DNA of 40,905 bases from Algoriphagus marincola HL-49. GTDB taxonomy: Bacteria; Bacteroidota; Bacteroidia; Cytophagales; Cyclobacteriaceae. The notes below the pieces were generated by a model. It was not told the origin of the DNA. It saw only the letters and a program-made list of their open reading frames with translations, and made no database searches. Positions 1 through 7,947 of the stretch are shown piece after piece (the stretch's first letter is position 1; each line of letters opens with the position of its first letter). The DNA is taken from NCBI GenBank assembly GCA_001314815.1, contig LJXT01000016.1, positions 1-40,905 on the forward strand, written 5' to 3'. Position numbers and translations under genes: made by a program.

Positions 1-43
1 CGTTGGCAATGCGGGAGGAAGCTTAGCTGCGACAAGCCTTTTG

Positions 44-67
44 GATACTTTTTGGCTAAAAAGTATC
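44..67. repeat. Perfect 10-bp hairpin, possible dispersed repeat
   Basis: GATACTTTTT (44-53) and AAAAAGTATC (58-67) are exact reverse complements separated by GGCT. The T/A runs sit inside the stem and no U tract follows, so it is not a classical intrinsic terminator. From memory, similar GG(A/T)TACTTTTTGGC...AAAAAGTA(T/A)C hairpins are scattered in Bacteroidota genomes. Only one copy is in this window, so repeat status is unproven. Confidence 0.5.
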
Positions 68-249
68 AAGATATAACTCCTAAAAAAATTAACTCTGTTG
101 CATAAATAAGAAAAACGTCGTTGTTGTTCGAGTACCTTAGCTCTTGTGTTTATTCGTTAAGTTAATTTAGTCCAAGGAATAGTCCTTTTGCATTTTTATA
201 TGACTTAATTACTTTGTTTTGCTTATCAAAAGCCATAGACTCTATACTA

Positions 250-293
250 AAAAAAGAAGCGACTCAATTGCTAAATATGGTCGCTTCTTTTTT
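250..293 (-). terminator. Intrinsic terminator of the GGT operon
   Basis: AAAAAAGAAGCGAC (250-263) pairs perfectly with GTCGCTTCTTTTTT (280-293) around a 16-nt loop. Read on the minus strand the stem is followed by a run of seven T residues. It lies 16 bp beyond the gamma-glutamyltransferase stop codon. Confidence 0.85.
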
Positions 294-308
294 GTATTAT
301 CCCTGATT

Positions 309-2021
309 TCAATACCCCGCCGCTTCATTTTCCCTACGCGGGTCAGCTCCACCTTCAAGTTTTCCGTCCGGCAAAAGCATGATGGCATCTACCGAACCGA
401 TGATGGGAGTTCTACCTTCATTGATCAGGTAATTTTTCGCTGATAGAGCCTTTAGCAAAGCAGAATCCAAAGTGTTTTCTTCAAACAGAATCTGATCAGG
501 TAACCATTGATGGTGGAATCGGGGTGCCTCAACCGCTTCCTGCATGGTCATATCAAATTCGTAAGCGTTGAGGATAGTTTGGGCTACGGCTGTAATAATC
601 GTAGACCCGCCTGGAGTTCCGAGTATCATCCATAATTTCCCGTCTCGCTCAACCAAAGTAGGAGTCATGGAGCTGAGCATTCGTTTTCCCGGTGCAATGC
701 TATTAGCATCAGCGCCAATCAGTCCAAACATATTTGGAACGCCCGTTTTACTGCTGAAATCATCCATTTCATTATTCATAAAGAAGCCTAGCTCATCTAA
801 ATAAACCTTGGATCCATAAGCTCCATTTAGCGTCGTGGTGACAGCAAGTGCATTGCCTTCCTCATCCATGATGGAATAATGGGTGGTTTCCATGCTTTCA
901 GCAAAAAGGACTTTTCCTTCAGCAATATCAGCTGACAGGGTAGCCATTTCCGGGTTGAAGCTTCCCATTCTTTCTTTTAAATAATCATCATCTAAAAGTT
1001 CATCAATGGGAATCTCTACAAAGTCAGGGTCTCCGAGGTAATAATTTCGATCGGCGTATGCCCTGCGCATGGCTTCGGTCAATACTTGTACATAATCTGC
1101 CGAATTGTGCCCCATTGCTTGGAGATCATAGGGTTCGACCATTTTCAAAATCTGACCAATGGTCACTCCACCGGAGCTAGGCGGTGCCATGGAGATTACT
1201 CGTAGTTCTTTGTAATCAAATACAATCGGCTCTCGCCAAGCTGCCTCGTAAGCAGCAAGATCTTCCTCTGTGATAATACCACCCATTTTTTGCATGTGGT
1301 CCACAAGAATTTTGGCAGTTTTTCCTTGGTAAAATTCATCTCGGCCATTGCTGGCGATGCGCTCCAAGGTTTCGGCTAGGGCAATATTCTTAATGGTATC
1401 GCCTGCATTCCATTCTTTTCCATAAAAGGTGTTTTCACCATTTACTTCACGAACCACCTCGCGAATACTCTGTAACCGTCCTGCTTGCTGAGTACTGACT
1501 ACAAATCCATTTCTTGCCAAATCGATTACCGGTTGGAGGATTTCTTTTGGCTCCAACTTTCCAAATTTGGACTGAGCTTCGAAAATCCCGGCTATTGTAC
1601 CCGGTACTCCTGAAGCTAAGGCTCCCTTCGTACTCAGACCAGGAATGACATCGCCATTTTCATCCAAATACATATCCCGATGTGCCGCTCCCGGTGCTTT
1701 CTCGCGGTAGTCTATGGAGCCGATTTCTCCATTGGCTAAGCGATAGACCGCAAAACCGCCACCTCCTAAGTTTCCTGCAAAAGGAAAGGTCACGGCAAGA
1801 GCCATTTCTGTAGCCATCATGGCGTCAAAGGCATTTCCGCCTTTTTTCATAATCTCAATCCCAATGCGAGAAGCTTCTCCTCGAGCAGAAACAACCATGG
1901 CTTTTTCTGCAATCAGGCCTCTTTTGGGTTCCTTTTCTTCGGATGGGTTTTGACAAGAAAAGACTAGGATGGGGATGCTCAACAGTAGAGCAGCAACCCT
2001 CGTGTAAACTTGCTTATTCAT
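309..2021 (-). CDS. ggt: Gamma-glutamyltransferase, lipoprotein form
   Basis: This 570-residue protein belongs to the gamma-glutamyltranspeptidase family (E. coli Ggt is about 580). It cleaves the gamma-glutamyl bond of glutathione and related peptides and transfers it to water or an acceptor. An N-terminal helix ends in a lipobox (LVFSC, Cys23), so it should be a periplasm-facing lipoprotein. The self-processing site is ETTHYS, with Thr380 the predicted new N-terminal nucleophile of the small subunit. LSSM (Ser450/Ser451) is the oxyanion-hole pair and GTPGGS follows; APRFHHQWLPD is also conserved. The lid loop before LSSM is present, which fits transferase-competent enzymes. The start overlaps the end of the upstream S9 peptidase gene by 8 bp, so translation is probably coupled. 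It is the last gene of the leftward operon. Confidence 0.95.
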   Translation of the reverse strand: MNKQVYTRVAALLLSIPILVFSCQNPSEEKEPKRGLIAEKAMVVSARGEASRIGIEIMKKGGNAFDAMMATEMALAVTFPFAGNLGGGGFAVYRLANGEIGSIDYREKAPGAAHRDMYLDENGDVIPGLSTKGALASGVPGTIAGIFEAQSKFGKLEPKEILQPVIDLARNGFVVSTQQAGRLQSIREVVREVNGENTFYGKEWNAGDTIKNIALAETLERIASNGRDEFYQGKTAKILVDHMQKMGGIITEEDLAAYEAAWREPIVFDYKELRVISMAPPSSGGVTIGQILKMVEPYDLQAMGHNSADYVQVLTEAMRRAYADRNYYLGDPDFVEIPIDELLDDDYLKERMGSFNPEMATLSADIAEGKVLFAESMETTHYSIMDEEGNALAVTTTLNGAYGSKVYLDELGFFMNNEMDDFSSKTGVPNMFGLIGADANSIAPGKRMLSSMTPTLVERDGKLWMILGTPGGSTIITAVAQTILNAYEFDMTMQEAVEAPRFHHQWLPDQILFEENTLDSALLKALSAKNYLINEGRTPIIGSVDAIMLLPDGKLEGGADPRRENEAAGY

Positions 2022-4395
2022 TCAGTAAAGTGCTGTTGAAGAGTTTAAGGATACGTTTGTATTCATCAGTCCAGGAGCTTGGCTCTACAAATCCGTGATC
2101 TTCCACCGGATAGACAGCCATTTCCCAATTATCTTTTCCTAATTCGATCAATCGCTGGGAGAGTCTCACGACATCCTGAAAATGAACATTGACATCCACC
2201 ATGCCATGAGCGATGAGAAGGTGACCTTCCAGTCCTTCAGCAAAATAGATAGGCGAGGAGCGTCTATAGGCAATGGGATCCTCCTCAGGTGTATTGAGAA
2301 TGTTGGAGGTGTAGCCGTGATTGTAGTGAGCCCAATCCGTGACGGAGCGAAGCGCTGCACCTGATTCGAAAACATCCGGGTGATTGAATAGGGCCATCAG
2401 CGTGATAAAACCTCCATAGCTTCCACCATAAATCCCAATTCGGTCTGCATCAATTCCATAATTGCTTACCAAATGTTTTGCGCCATCTACTTGGTCAGAA
2501 AGGTCCTTTCCACCCATATGGCGATAAATTCCTGTTCGCCAATCCCGACCGTATCCTGCTGAAGCACGATAGTCAATATCCAAAACGGTGTATCCCAAAT
2601 CGGCTAGAAGATTATGGAACATATACTCTCTGAAATAGCTACTCCACCACTTATGGGCATTTTGAAGATAGCCTGCACCGTGCACAAAGATCACGGCAGC
2701 TCCATTTTTCTTTTCTGGATTGGGTTCGTAGATCCGTGCTGGAACCATCGCACCATCTGATGCTTGGAAACGGATAATTTCCGGATCTCTCCAATCATAA
2801 GCCTGAAACTCCTCACTTTGACCATTGGTCAATTTGATGGGTTCAGCCTCTACTTTGTTTTTTTGGAGATAGAGCTCTGTGGGAGAATTGGAGTAGGAGT
2901 GAAGAATGGCAAGATGCTTTTCATCCGGGGAAAGCATGACTTCATTGTTTCCGGTCATGGAGGTCAGTTTTTCCATTTTCCCACCCATCAGAGGTATACG
3001 GTAAAAATGCCGCTCTCCCGGATCAACTTCGGAGGTGGTCAGATACCAGGATTTTTTGTCTTTGGAGATGAAAGGGTCAAAAACCTCATAGTTTCCACTC
3101 GTCAATGCTGTTTTGACTTGCGTGTCTACATTTTGGATGTAAAGATGTGAATAGCCGCTTTCTTCCGATTGGTAATAAATGTGTTTTCCGTCTGGTAGCC
3201 ATCCCAAAGTACCCCCGGAGTAAGTCCAACCAATTCCAGGCCCGGCGATCCAGGCTTCATCCCGCTGCCTGTCTAAAGTCGTTAATTCCCCTGTCTCCAA
3301 ATCAACCAAGGTAATCCAGCGGTCTTTGTTATCAATGGATCTTGCTACAACTATGGCTTGCGATCCATCAGGGGAAAACACCGGTCCAAATAGTGCCAAA
3401 TCCCGCTCTTTTTCTTCCCATTCCCGATCAGGATAATCACTCACATAATCAGGCAAATCTTTGATTCCGGGAAGTTTGGAGGTTTCGATAAAATAAACCG
3501 TATCTCTATTCAGATCATAAATTCCAATCTCAGAAGTAGTAGGCCTAGTGCCTACTTTTGGACGGGCGTTTAGGTCTTCTGTGTATCCCGATGCATCGAC
3601 GTAGTTAGGGACTGCCGTATTTTTATTGCTGGAAGTATTGAAAAAGGAAAAACTCGCAAATCTTCCGTCTGGTGAAAGCTGTAAGTTGGATGGATTTTTC
3701 CCTCCGGTGTAATAGGTGAATTCTTTTTCAGGTGTAATCTGAGTTGCTTCCCGATAAGCTTGTCTCATTTCCCTCTTTTCTTCCCGCTGACGTACCACCT
3801 CCAAAAGCTTCAAATTTTCTGACTCTAAAAATGGCTTGGAAGCCTTTGAATCACTTTTTCCGGATCCTGATGAAGAAGGTTGGGAGCCTTTGGAAATATT
3901 GGTCACTCTTTTGACTACTCCGGTGGGGATCTCAAGCGTGTAGATATTCTGCTCGCTTTCAAAGAAGAGAAAGTCTTCATCCGCCAAAAAGGTGGGATTA
4001 GAAACCCGAGTGTGCCAGTTAAGCAGCTCTTTTTGTGAATTTTTTTCGAGGTCTTCTAAAATAATCCGATCATTTGGACCTACGAATATCCGAAGGCTTT
4101 TATCGGAGTTGAAGGATTCTTGAGACCTTGATCGCTCCCGATCCATCTTCCAGTCAACTTTCTCGATAGAAGAAAGGTCGCTAAGCTGAATCTGGTATAG
4201 GGAATCTGCTGGGTTATTTTCGGGATTGTATTGAAAGTAAATGGTTTTACTATCATCACTCCATTCGACTCCAGATGGAAAATATCCCATCCAACTGGGA
4301 TCACGCATGATGTATTCTACAGAAAGGGAGGATTGAGCAAATAGGCTACCTTGGATTAGGGTGATTAGGCTAATCCAAATTATTTTTTTGATCAT
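2014..4395 (-). CDS. Secreted S9 family peptidase (prolyl oligopeptidase / acylaminoacyl peptidase type)
   Basis: The 793-residue protein starts with a cleavable signal peptide (likely cut after residues SLFA, about 20). Next comes an irregular beta-propeller with PD40-like units (SPDG at about 241 and 341), then an alpha/beta hydrolase domain from about residue 540. The triad is visible: Ser659 in GIYGGSYGG, Asp734 in AHGMVDVNVH, His767 in VEDHGF. A Ser/Lys-rich insert (about 170-187) and a charged helical stretch (about 195-217) interrupt the propeller. The family cuts short peptides after Pro, Ala or related residues. It sits 12 bp after the phosphotransfer gene and overlaps ggt, so the two exported peptidases are made together, plausibly for peptide scavenging. 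The exact subfamily (DPP-IV-like or acylaminoacyl-like) cannot be fixed by eye. Confidence 0.92.
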   Translation of the reverse strand: MIKKIIWISLITLIQGSLFAQSSLSVEYIMRDPSWMGYFPSGVEWSDDSKTIYFQYNPENNPADSLYQIQLSDLSSIEKVDWKMDRERSRSQESFNSDKSLRIFVGPNDRIILEDLEKNSQKELLNWHTRVSNPTFLADEDFLFFESEQNIYTLEIPTGVVKRVTNISKGSQPSSSGSGKSDSKASKPFLESENLKLLEVVRQREEKREMRQAYREATQITPEKEFTYYTGGKNPSNLQLSPDGRFASFSFFNTSSNKNTAVPNYVDASGYTEDLNARPKVGTRPTTSEIGIYDLNRDTVYFIETSKLPGIKDLPDYVSDYPDREWEEKERDLALFGPVFSPDGSQAIVVARSIDNKDRWITLVDLETGELTTLDRQRDEAWIAGPGIGWTYSGGTLGWLPDGKHIYYQSEESGYSHLYIQNVDTQVKTALTSGNYEVFDPFISKDKKSWYLTTSEVDPGERHFYRIPLMGGKMEKLTSMTGNNEVMLSPDEKHLAILHSYSNSPTELYLQKNKVEAEPIKLTNGQSEEFQAYDWRDPEIIRFQASDGAMVPARIYEPNPEKKNGAAVIFVHGAGYLQNAHKWWSSYFREYMFHNLLADLGYTVLDIDYRASAGYGRDWRTGIYRHMGGKDLSDQVDGAKHLVSNYGIDADRIGIYGGSYGGFITLMALFNHPDVFESGAALRSVTDWAHYNHGYTSNILNTPEEDPIAYRRSSPIYFAEGLEGHLLIAHGMVDVNVHFQDVVRLSQRLIELGKDNWEMAVYPVEDHGFVEPSSWTDEYKRILKLFNSTLLNE

Positions 4396-4407
4396 TTAAA
4401 GAGAGAT

Positions 4408-4743
4408 TTAAGTTTTTTCTTTCAGAAAATCCAAAAGCTCCCTTTTGATTTCATCCATGTGTCCGTGGAGTTCATCGATTTCTTCTTTCGAATTTTCGAG
4501 ATTTTCCTCGATTTTCTCCAGAAGCTTTCGGGTTTTCATGGCTCCAATATAACTCATGGATGGTTTTGCTTTATGACATCTTTTTTTAATGGTTTCAAAA
4601 TCTCCGTATTCTAAAAATTTTGGCAGCTCCTGAAGATCTTGGACATTGGTATCCAATATGATTTGAATCATATCCCTGATCATTTCAGGATCATCATCTC
4701 CAAAATATTGGTAGATGGAGGCTTCACTTATGTATTGATACAT
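4408..4743 (-). CDS. Histidine phosphotransfer (HPt) domain protein
   Basis: This is a stand-alone 111-residue HPt protein, predicted to be an all-helical bundle that relays phosphoryl groups between response-regulator receiver domains. The family signature HxxK/xxS...GA appears as HKAKPSMSYIGA, making His57 the phosphoacceptor. A charged coiled-coil-like helix fills the C-terminus (about 76-108). No histidine kinase or response regulator lies in the window, so its partners are elsewhere. It is the first gene of a leftward operon with two secreted hydrolases (12-bp gap to the S9 peptidase), an unusual pairing. Cytoplasmic; no signal sequence. Confidence 0.85.
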   Translation of the reverse strand: MYQYISEASIYQYFGDDDPEMIRDMIQIILDTNVQDLQELPKFLEYGDFETIKKRCHKAKPSMSYIGAMKTRKLLEKIEENLENSKEEIDELHGHMDEIKRELLDFLKEKT

Positions 4744-4901
4744 GGGGATAAAAATCTGAATGGAACAAAAGTTTGTTTGGTACTCCCCCTAAAATTAGAA
4801 ACAATTTTTGAAATGCATTATTTATAGTATGAAAGTTTGCTCAAAAGAAGGGGAAATTGATGTGAACTCACTTATTTTGTCTATCGAAAAGTAGGGAAGA
4901 C

Positions 4902-5048
4902 ATGAACAAAGGAAAAAAAATATTCTTGATTCTTTTTATCATTTTCATGGCAATCATGTTATGGATAGGATATGACATCTCCCAAAAGACCACCTTTCCA
5001 GGGTCGAAGGGAAATTTAAAAGAAAGAATCAGTACAGGAGAAGAATAA
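4902..5048 (+). CDS. 48-residue single-pass membrane protein
   Basis: A short ORF of 48 codons: a basic N-terminus (MNKGKK), one hydrophobic helix (about residues 7-24), and a polar tail ending RISTGEE. The topology is likely N-in. It reads straight into the DUF2452 gene: its TAA (5046-5048) is directly followed by that gene's ATG. A purine-rich GGGAAGA lies 4 nt before the start. The correct membrane-protein architecture, the zero-gap junction and the A-rich leader argue it is real. The function is unknown. I have the impression that a small membrane ORF often precedes DUF2452 genes in this phylum, but this is memory and not something the sequence shows. Confidence 0.75.
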   Translation: MNKGKKIFLILFIIFMAIMLWIGYDISQKTTFPGSKGNLKERISTGEE

Positions 5049-5507
5049 ATGAGCGGTAAAAAAATCAATATTGAAAATCTGGACTTGGACCAGATGAAAG
5101 AGAAAACTTCTGAAAACCCAGGTCTATTGCCCTATGCCCATCATTCTGGGAGCGCGATCGTCAAGCCGGAAGATACCGGTAAAATCACTGGAAGAGCAGT
5201 GGCAGCCATGCAGTCGCAGACTGATATGCAAATGTCTCAGATCTACCAGCAGATGCAGCTTTTGGCGGATCAGGCAAAAAAAATCAAAGCCCGCGTGGAA
5301 GTTTCCGAACGAATCTATCAAGCAGCGATGGGATTTGAACCCCTGATTAACCATCGATATTTTTTGTACCAAAAAGAGGATGGTACGGACTTTTTGAGTT
5401 TGATCGGTCCTGATGAATGGGGTCGGAAAAAAGATTGGGCCAAATTTGTGGCTGAAGTAAAACTGCTGGCAGACCATACCTGGGAAATTCTGCGGGAAAA
5501 CACCTAA
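5049..5507 (+). CDS. DUF2452 domain protein
   Basis: This 152-residue protein is recognisable as DUF2452 by the central block NPGLLPYAHHSGSAIVKPED and GKITGRAVAAMQSQT, followed by a helical region rich in Gln and Met (about 55-80). The C-terminal half carries aromatic and acidic patches (NHRYFLYQKEDGTDFLSLIGPDEW). No catalytic motif is obvious, and the family has no assigned biochemical role that I know of. It is predicted to be cytoplasmic. It starts immediately at the stop of the 48-residue membrane gene and is followed after 3 bp by the 214-residue gene, so the three are probably translated from one mRNA. Confidence 0.85.
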   Translation: MSGKKINIENLDLDQMKEKTSENPGLLPYAHHSGSAIVKPEDTGKITGRAVAAMQSQTDMQMSQIYQQMQLLADQAKKIKARVEVSERIYQAAMGFEPLINHRYFLYQKEDGTDFLSLIGPDEWGRKKDWAKFVAEVKLLADHTWEILRENT

Positions 5508-5510
5508 ACT

Positions 5511-6155
5511 ATGAGCCAATTGATGACTCGGCAGCTCGATTTGATCTTGAAAGAGGGCGGGGCTGACTACGAATGGGAAGTTTCTATTCCCGTCGAATCA
5601 AACTATTTAGACAAAAAGGGCAAAACTTGGCTAGAGGAGATTTTTGAAGATTTGGGAGGAAAGGGAAACCTTCCTTTGCTTGAAAAGATGAAGTTTGACT
5701 TCAAGCTTAATCGCTTTTTGATTCTTTGGGATACAGAAGTTCATTTTAATCGCTATCGGCTGACTTCATTGAGGTCTGAATTGTACTCAGAAATGAGTTT
5801 TTTCTTTGATCAAGCCTACAAAAGACTCTGCAGAAGTCAGGAGAAAGAGGCTGTGAAGGCTGGATTGCAGGCCAGGATTTGGGAGGGGCCTCCCATTGCC
5901 CAGCGATTATTTGGTCCTTCCAGTGAGCCAGGTGATTTTTCGGGAAATGGTTCTACAGGGTGGAAGCTTCAAGCCTACAATGATGCCCAAATTGATTTAC
6001 TCACACGGCATCATGGGTATAAGTTGATTCGTCTTTGCCCCTTTGAGACCTTGATGACAGGGGGTTCTTTGAAGCGATTGGATCAGCTATTGATCAATCC
6101 AAAGGATGAACAAAAAGAGATGATTTTCAATTGGTTAATTAGAAAAATGGGGTGA
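5511..6155 (+). CDS. Conserved-looking protein of unknown function (214 aa)
   Basis: I do not recognise this family. The protein is soluble with mixed charge. It opens with a short acidic region, then has an aromatic-rich central block (KFDFKLNRFLILWDTEVHFNR at about 61-81) that looks like beta-strands, a helical part, and a C-terminal block with HHGYKLIRLCPFETLMTGGS. The stretch GPPIAQRLFGPSSEPGDFSG (about 126-145) looks like an ordered loop. There is no signal peptide or membrane segment. The ATG lies 3 bp after the DUF2452 stop, indicating coupling. The gene ends 5 bp before the MITE-like block at 6161, which may also supply its terminator (hairpin 6273-6296). It could be a small hydrolase or nucleic-acid-binding protein, but nothing visible decides this. 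Confidence 0.75.
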   Translation: MSQLMTRQLDLILKEGGADYEWEVSIPVESNYLDKKGKTWLEEIFEDLGGKGNLPLLEKMKFDFKLNRFLILWDTEVHFNRYRLTSLRSELYSEMSFFFDQAYKRLCRSQEKEAVKAGLQARIWEGPPIAQRLFGPSSEPGDFSGNGSTGWKLQAYNDAQIDLLTRHHGYKLIRLCPFETLMTGGSLKRLDQLLINPKDEQKEMIFNWLIRKMG

Positions 6156-6160
6156 TATGA

Positions 6161-6424
6161 GGGACTGCTGAAAAAGTCTCAGGCATGGCAGATTCAAGGC
6201 TGTCAAGCGTAGATGTATGCCTATACTTCAAGCGAAGACTCACGCAGAAGATGCTATGCCTGAGGCCAGCTTAAAAATCTCAATGTTGAGATTTTTTGGA
6301 ACAGAAAACAGATTTTTATTGGCAATAACTTTGGACTTGTAGAAAAACTGTTTGGTATAAGCATAAGCTTACCATTTGGAATGATAGCTTTTAGCTTATC
6401 CATGCGTTTTTCAGCTGGCCCTAC
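6161..6424. mobile_element. MITE-like / IS-remnant block with imperfect terminal inverted repeats
   Basis: The 264-bp gap between a plus gene and a minus gene begins AGGGACTGCTGAAAAAG (6160-6176) and ends with a sequence whose reverse complement is AGGGCCAGCTGAAAAAC, 14 of 17 matching. Inside are CTCAGGCATGGC (6178-6189) versus GCTATGCCTGAG (6253-6264), inverted with one mismatch, and a perfect 11-bp hairpin at 6273-6296. All frames are interrupted, so it encodes no intact transposase. Termini of the form GGGACTGCTGAAAAAGTC are typical of IS ends. No target duplication is clear. The right end reaches the stop codon of the kinase gene. Confidence 0.5.
6273..6296. terminator. Bidirectional hairpin within the repeat block
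   Basis: AAAAATCTCAA (6273-6283) and TTGAGATTTTT (6286-6296) form an 11-bp perfect stem around TG. Six T residues end the rightward transcript and five the leftward one. It lies between converging genes (5511-6155 plus and 6425-7042 minus) and could terminate both. The 2-nt loop would open to 4-6 nt in practice. Confidence 0.55.
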
Positions 6425-7042
6425 TTAGGCAAATAGCCCAAACATCTCCCTTTCTATTTTTTCGACGATAAAGGAAAAGTCCTCTGATCGCTCGACAAAG
6501 TCTAAATTATTCACATCTATAATCAGCAGTTTTCCTTCTTGATAGTTTTCTATCCAATCTTCGTAATGCTGATTGAGGTTTTTGAGGTAATCGATTCGCA
6601 TGGCTGTCTCATAAGTTCTTCCCCGCTTTTCGATTTGGCCTACCAGTTTTGGGATGTCAGCCTTGAGGTAGATAAGCAAGTCCGGAGCTTTCACATGCTG
6701 AATCATGGAGTCAAACAAACTTCTGTAGTTCCAGTAATCCCGTTCCGTCAGTAAATTGCTTTTGTACAGATTCGCTGCAAATATGTAGGCATCCTCGTAG
6801 ATCGTCCGATCTTGGATGGTGTTCTCCTTATTGTCTTGGATCTTTCTGATCTGATTGTAACGGGAATTCAAAAAATAAACCTGAAGATGAAATGCCCAAC
6901 GCTTCATGTCTTCATAGAAGTCAGGAAGGTATGGATTGTTATCGACCGCTTCGAACTCAGCCTTCCAACCGTAGTGTTTGGCCAGCTTTTCTGTGAGCGT
7001 AGTCTTCCCGCTACCGATATTTCCGGATACTGCTAAATGCAT
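6425..7042 (-). CDS. Deoxynucleoside kinase (deoxyadenosine/deoxyguanosine kinase type)
   Basis: This 205-residue cytoplasmic enzyme of the dNK/TK2 family phosphorylates deoxynucleosides for dNTP salvage. The P-loop is G7NIGSGKT14. The catalytic/substrate motif DRTIYEDAYIFA (Asp78-Arg79) corresponds to the family DRS/ERS motif, and the Arg-rich lid is EKRGRTYE (about 138-145). The length matches bacterial dAK/dGK enzymes. The gene is 14 bp downstream of the 3-hydroxyacyl-CoA dehydrogenase gene and is probably co-transcribed with it, although the two functions are unrelated. Its stop codon touches the MITE-like block, so that insertion, if real, left the coding sequence intact or supplied the last codons. 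Purine versus pyrimidine preference cannot be read by eye. Confidence 0.9.
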   Translation of the reverse strand: MHLAVSGNIGSGKTTLTEKLAKHYGWKAEFEAVDNNPYLPDFYEDMKRWAFHLQVYFLNSRYNQIRKIQDNKENTIQDRTIYEDAYIFAANLYKSNLLTERDYWNYRSLFDSMIQHVKAPDLLIYLKADIPKLVGQIEKRGRTYETAMRIDYLKNLNQHYEDWIENYQEGKLLIIDVNNLDFVERSEDFSFIVEKIEREMFGLFA

Positions 7043-7056
7043 ATTTTTAATAGAAA

Positions 7057-7947
7057 TTACTTGCTAAATCTTGATGCTACAACCAAATCTTTGGTGCCGG
7101 CTGTGTACTGATAGAATCCTTCTCCTGACTTGACACCCTTGTATCCAGCTTCTACCATATTGATCAAAAGCGGGCAAGGGGCATATTTAGGATTGCCAAA
7201 ACCATCATGAAGTACTCTCAGGATAGAAAGACAAACATCCAAGCCAATAAAGTCCGCTAATTGCAATGGTCCCATAGGATGCGCCATTCCCAATTTCATG
7301 ACCGTATCGATCTCTTCCACTCCAGCTACCCCTTCGTAAAGGGAATAAATGGCCTCATTGATCATAGGCATCAAAATACGGTTGGCTACAAAACCTGGAT
7401 AATCATTCACCTCTACGGGGACTTTCCCCAGCTTTTTGGAAAGCTCCATGATGTCGTTCGTAACCTCATCCGAAGTAGCATAGCCTCTGATTACCTCAAC
7501 GAGTTTCATCACAGGCACAGGGTTCATAAAGTGCATTCCGATCACTTGACCGGCCCGCTGGGTGACAGCTGCGATTTTGGTGATGGAGATAGAGGAGGTA
7601 TTGGTAGCCAAAATTGCTGACTTGGGAGTCAACTCGTCCAGCTGTCGAAACAGGTCAAGCTTGATGCTTAAGTTTTCGGTAGCTGCCTCAATGACCAAAT
7701 CTGCCGAAGAAACTCCTGACTTCAAGTCTGTGAAGGTGCTAATTCTGGAAAGCGCAGCAGTTTTGTCCTCTTCGCTGAGTTTTCCTTTTGCTACCTGACG
7801 ATCCATATTTTTACTGATCGTGGATACCGCTTTTTGTAAAAAATCCTCTTTCAGATCTACTAAAGATACCTGAAAGCCCTGCTGGGCAAAAACATGGGCG
7901 ATGCCATTTCCCATGGTACCAGAACCGATCACAGTTATGTTTTGCAT
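7057..7947 (-). CDS. 3-hydroxybutyryl-CoA / 3-hydroxyacyl-CoA dehydrogenase
   Basis: The 296-residue single-function NAD(P)-dependent enzyme oxidises (S)-3-hydroxyacyl-CoA in beta-oxidation or butyrate-type metabolism. The N-terminal Rossmann fold has GSGTMGNGIA (about 8-17) and an acidic end of beta-2 (VDLKED), favouring NAD. The catalytic His-Glu dyad is His139 (GMHFMNPVPVMKLVE) with Glu151, and Asn189 sits in PGFVANR. The C-terminal dimerisation domain carries the usual GPLQLADFIGLDVCL and GEGFYQY. The length matches Hbd/PaaH/FadB2-like enzymes (about 280-300) and not the multifunctional FadB. It is first in a two-gene leftward unit, divergent from the CvfB-like gene. Substrate chain length is not decidable from sequence. 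Confidence 0.92.
   Translation of the reverse strand: MQNITVIGSGTMGNGIAHVFAQQGFQVSLVDLKEDFLQKAVSTISKNMDRQVAKGKLSEEDKTAALSRISTFTDLKSGVSSADLVIEAATENLSIKLDLFRQLDELTPKSAILATNTSSISITKIAAVTQRAGQVIGMHFMNPVPVMKLVEVIRGYATSDEVTNDIMELSKKLGKVPVEVNDYPGFVANRILMPMINEAIYSLYEGVAGVEEIDTVMKLGMAHPMGPLQLADFIGLDVCLSILRVLHDGFGNPKYAPCPLLINMVEAGYKGVKSGEGFYQYTAGTKDLVVASRFSK

Larger units (their letters stand above)
1..308. other. Gene-free stretch at the window's left edge
   Basis: No convincing coding region is present. A frame-1 reading is open from base 1 to a TAA near 103, but it runs through a perfect hairpin (44-67), so it looks like read-through of a structured repeat and not a gene tail. The rest is AT-rich and holds a weak 5-bp stem near 174-187 and the strong terminator of the leftward gamma-glutamyltransferase operon (250-293). 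I see no tRNA cloverleaf. If a gene ends here, most of it lies outside the window. Confidence 0.6.

Noticed and set aside
1..105. Possible 3' end of a protein-coding gene in frame 1
   Set aside because: The open stretch is only about 34 codons, reads through a perfect hairpin, and has no family-like sequence; the hairpin explains it better.
2764..3150. A 128-codon open frame antisense to the S9 peptidase gene
   Set aside because: Fully contained within a clear gene on the other strand, with no domain or start context.
5124..5519. A 131-codon antisense frame over the DUF2452 gene
   Set aside because: Overlaps the recognised DUF2452 coding sequence throughout; its Cys/Phe-rich composition is typical of shadow frames.
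6157..6424. Coding remnant of a transposase inside the MITE-like block
   Set aside because: Every frame is broken by stops within short distances, and I could not recognise transposase motifs; only the repeat structure is supportable.
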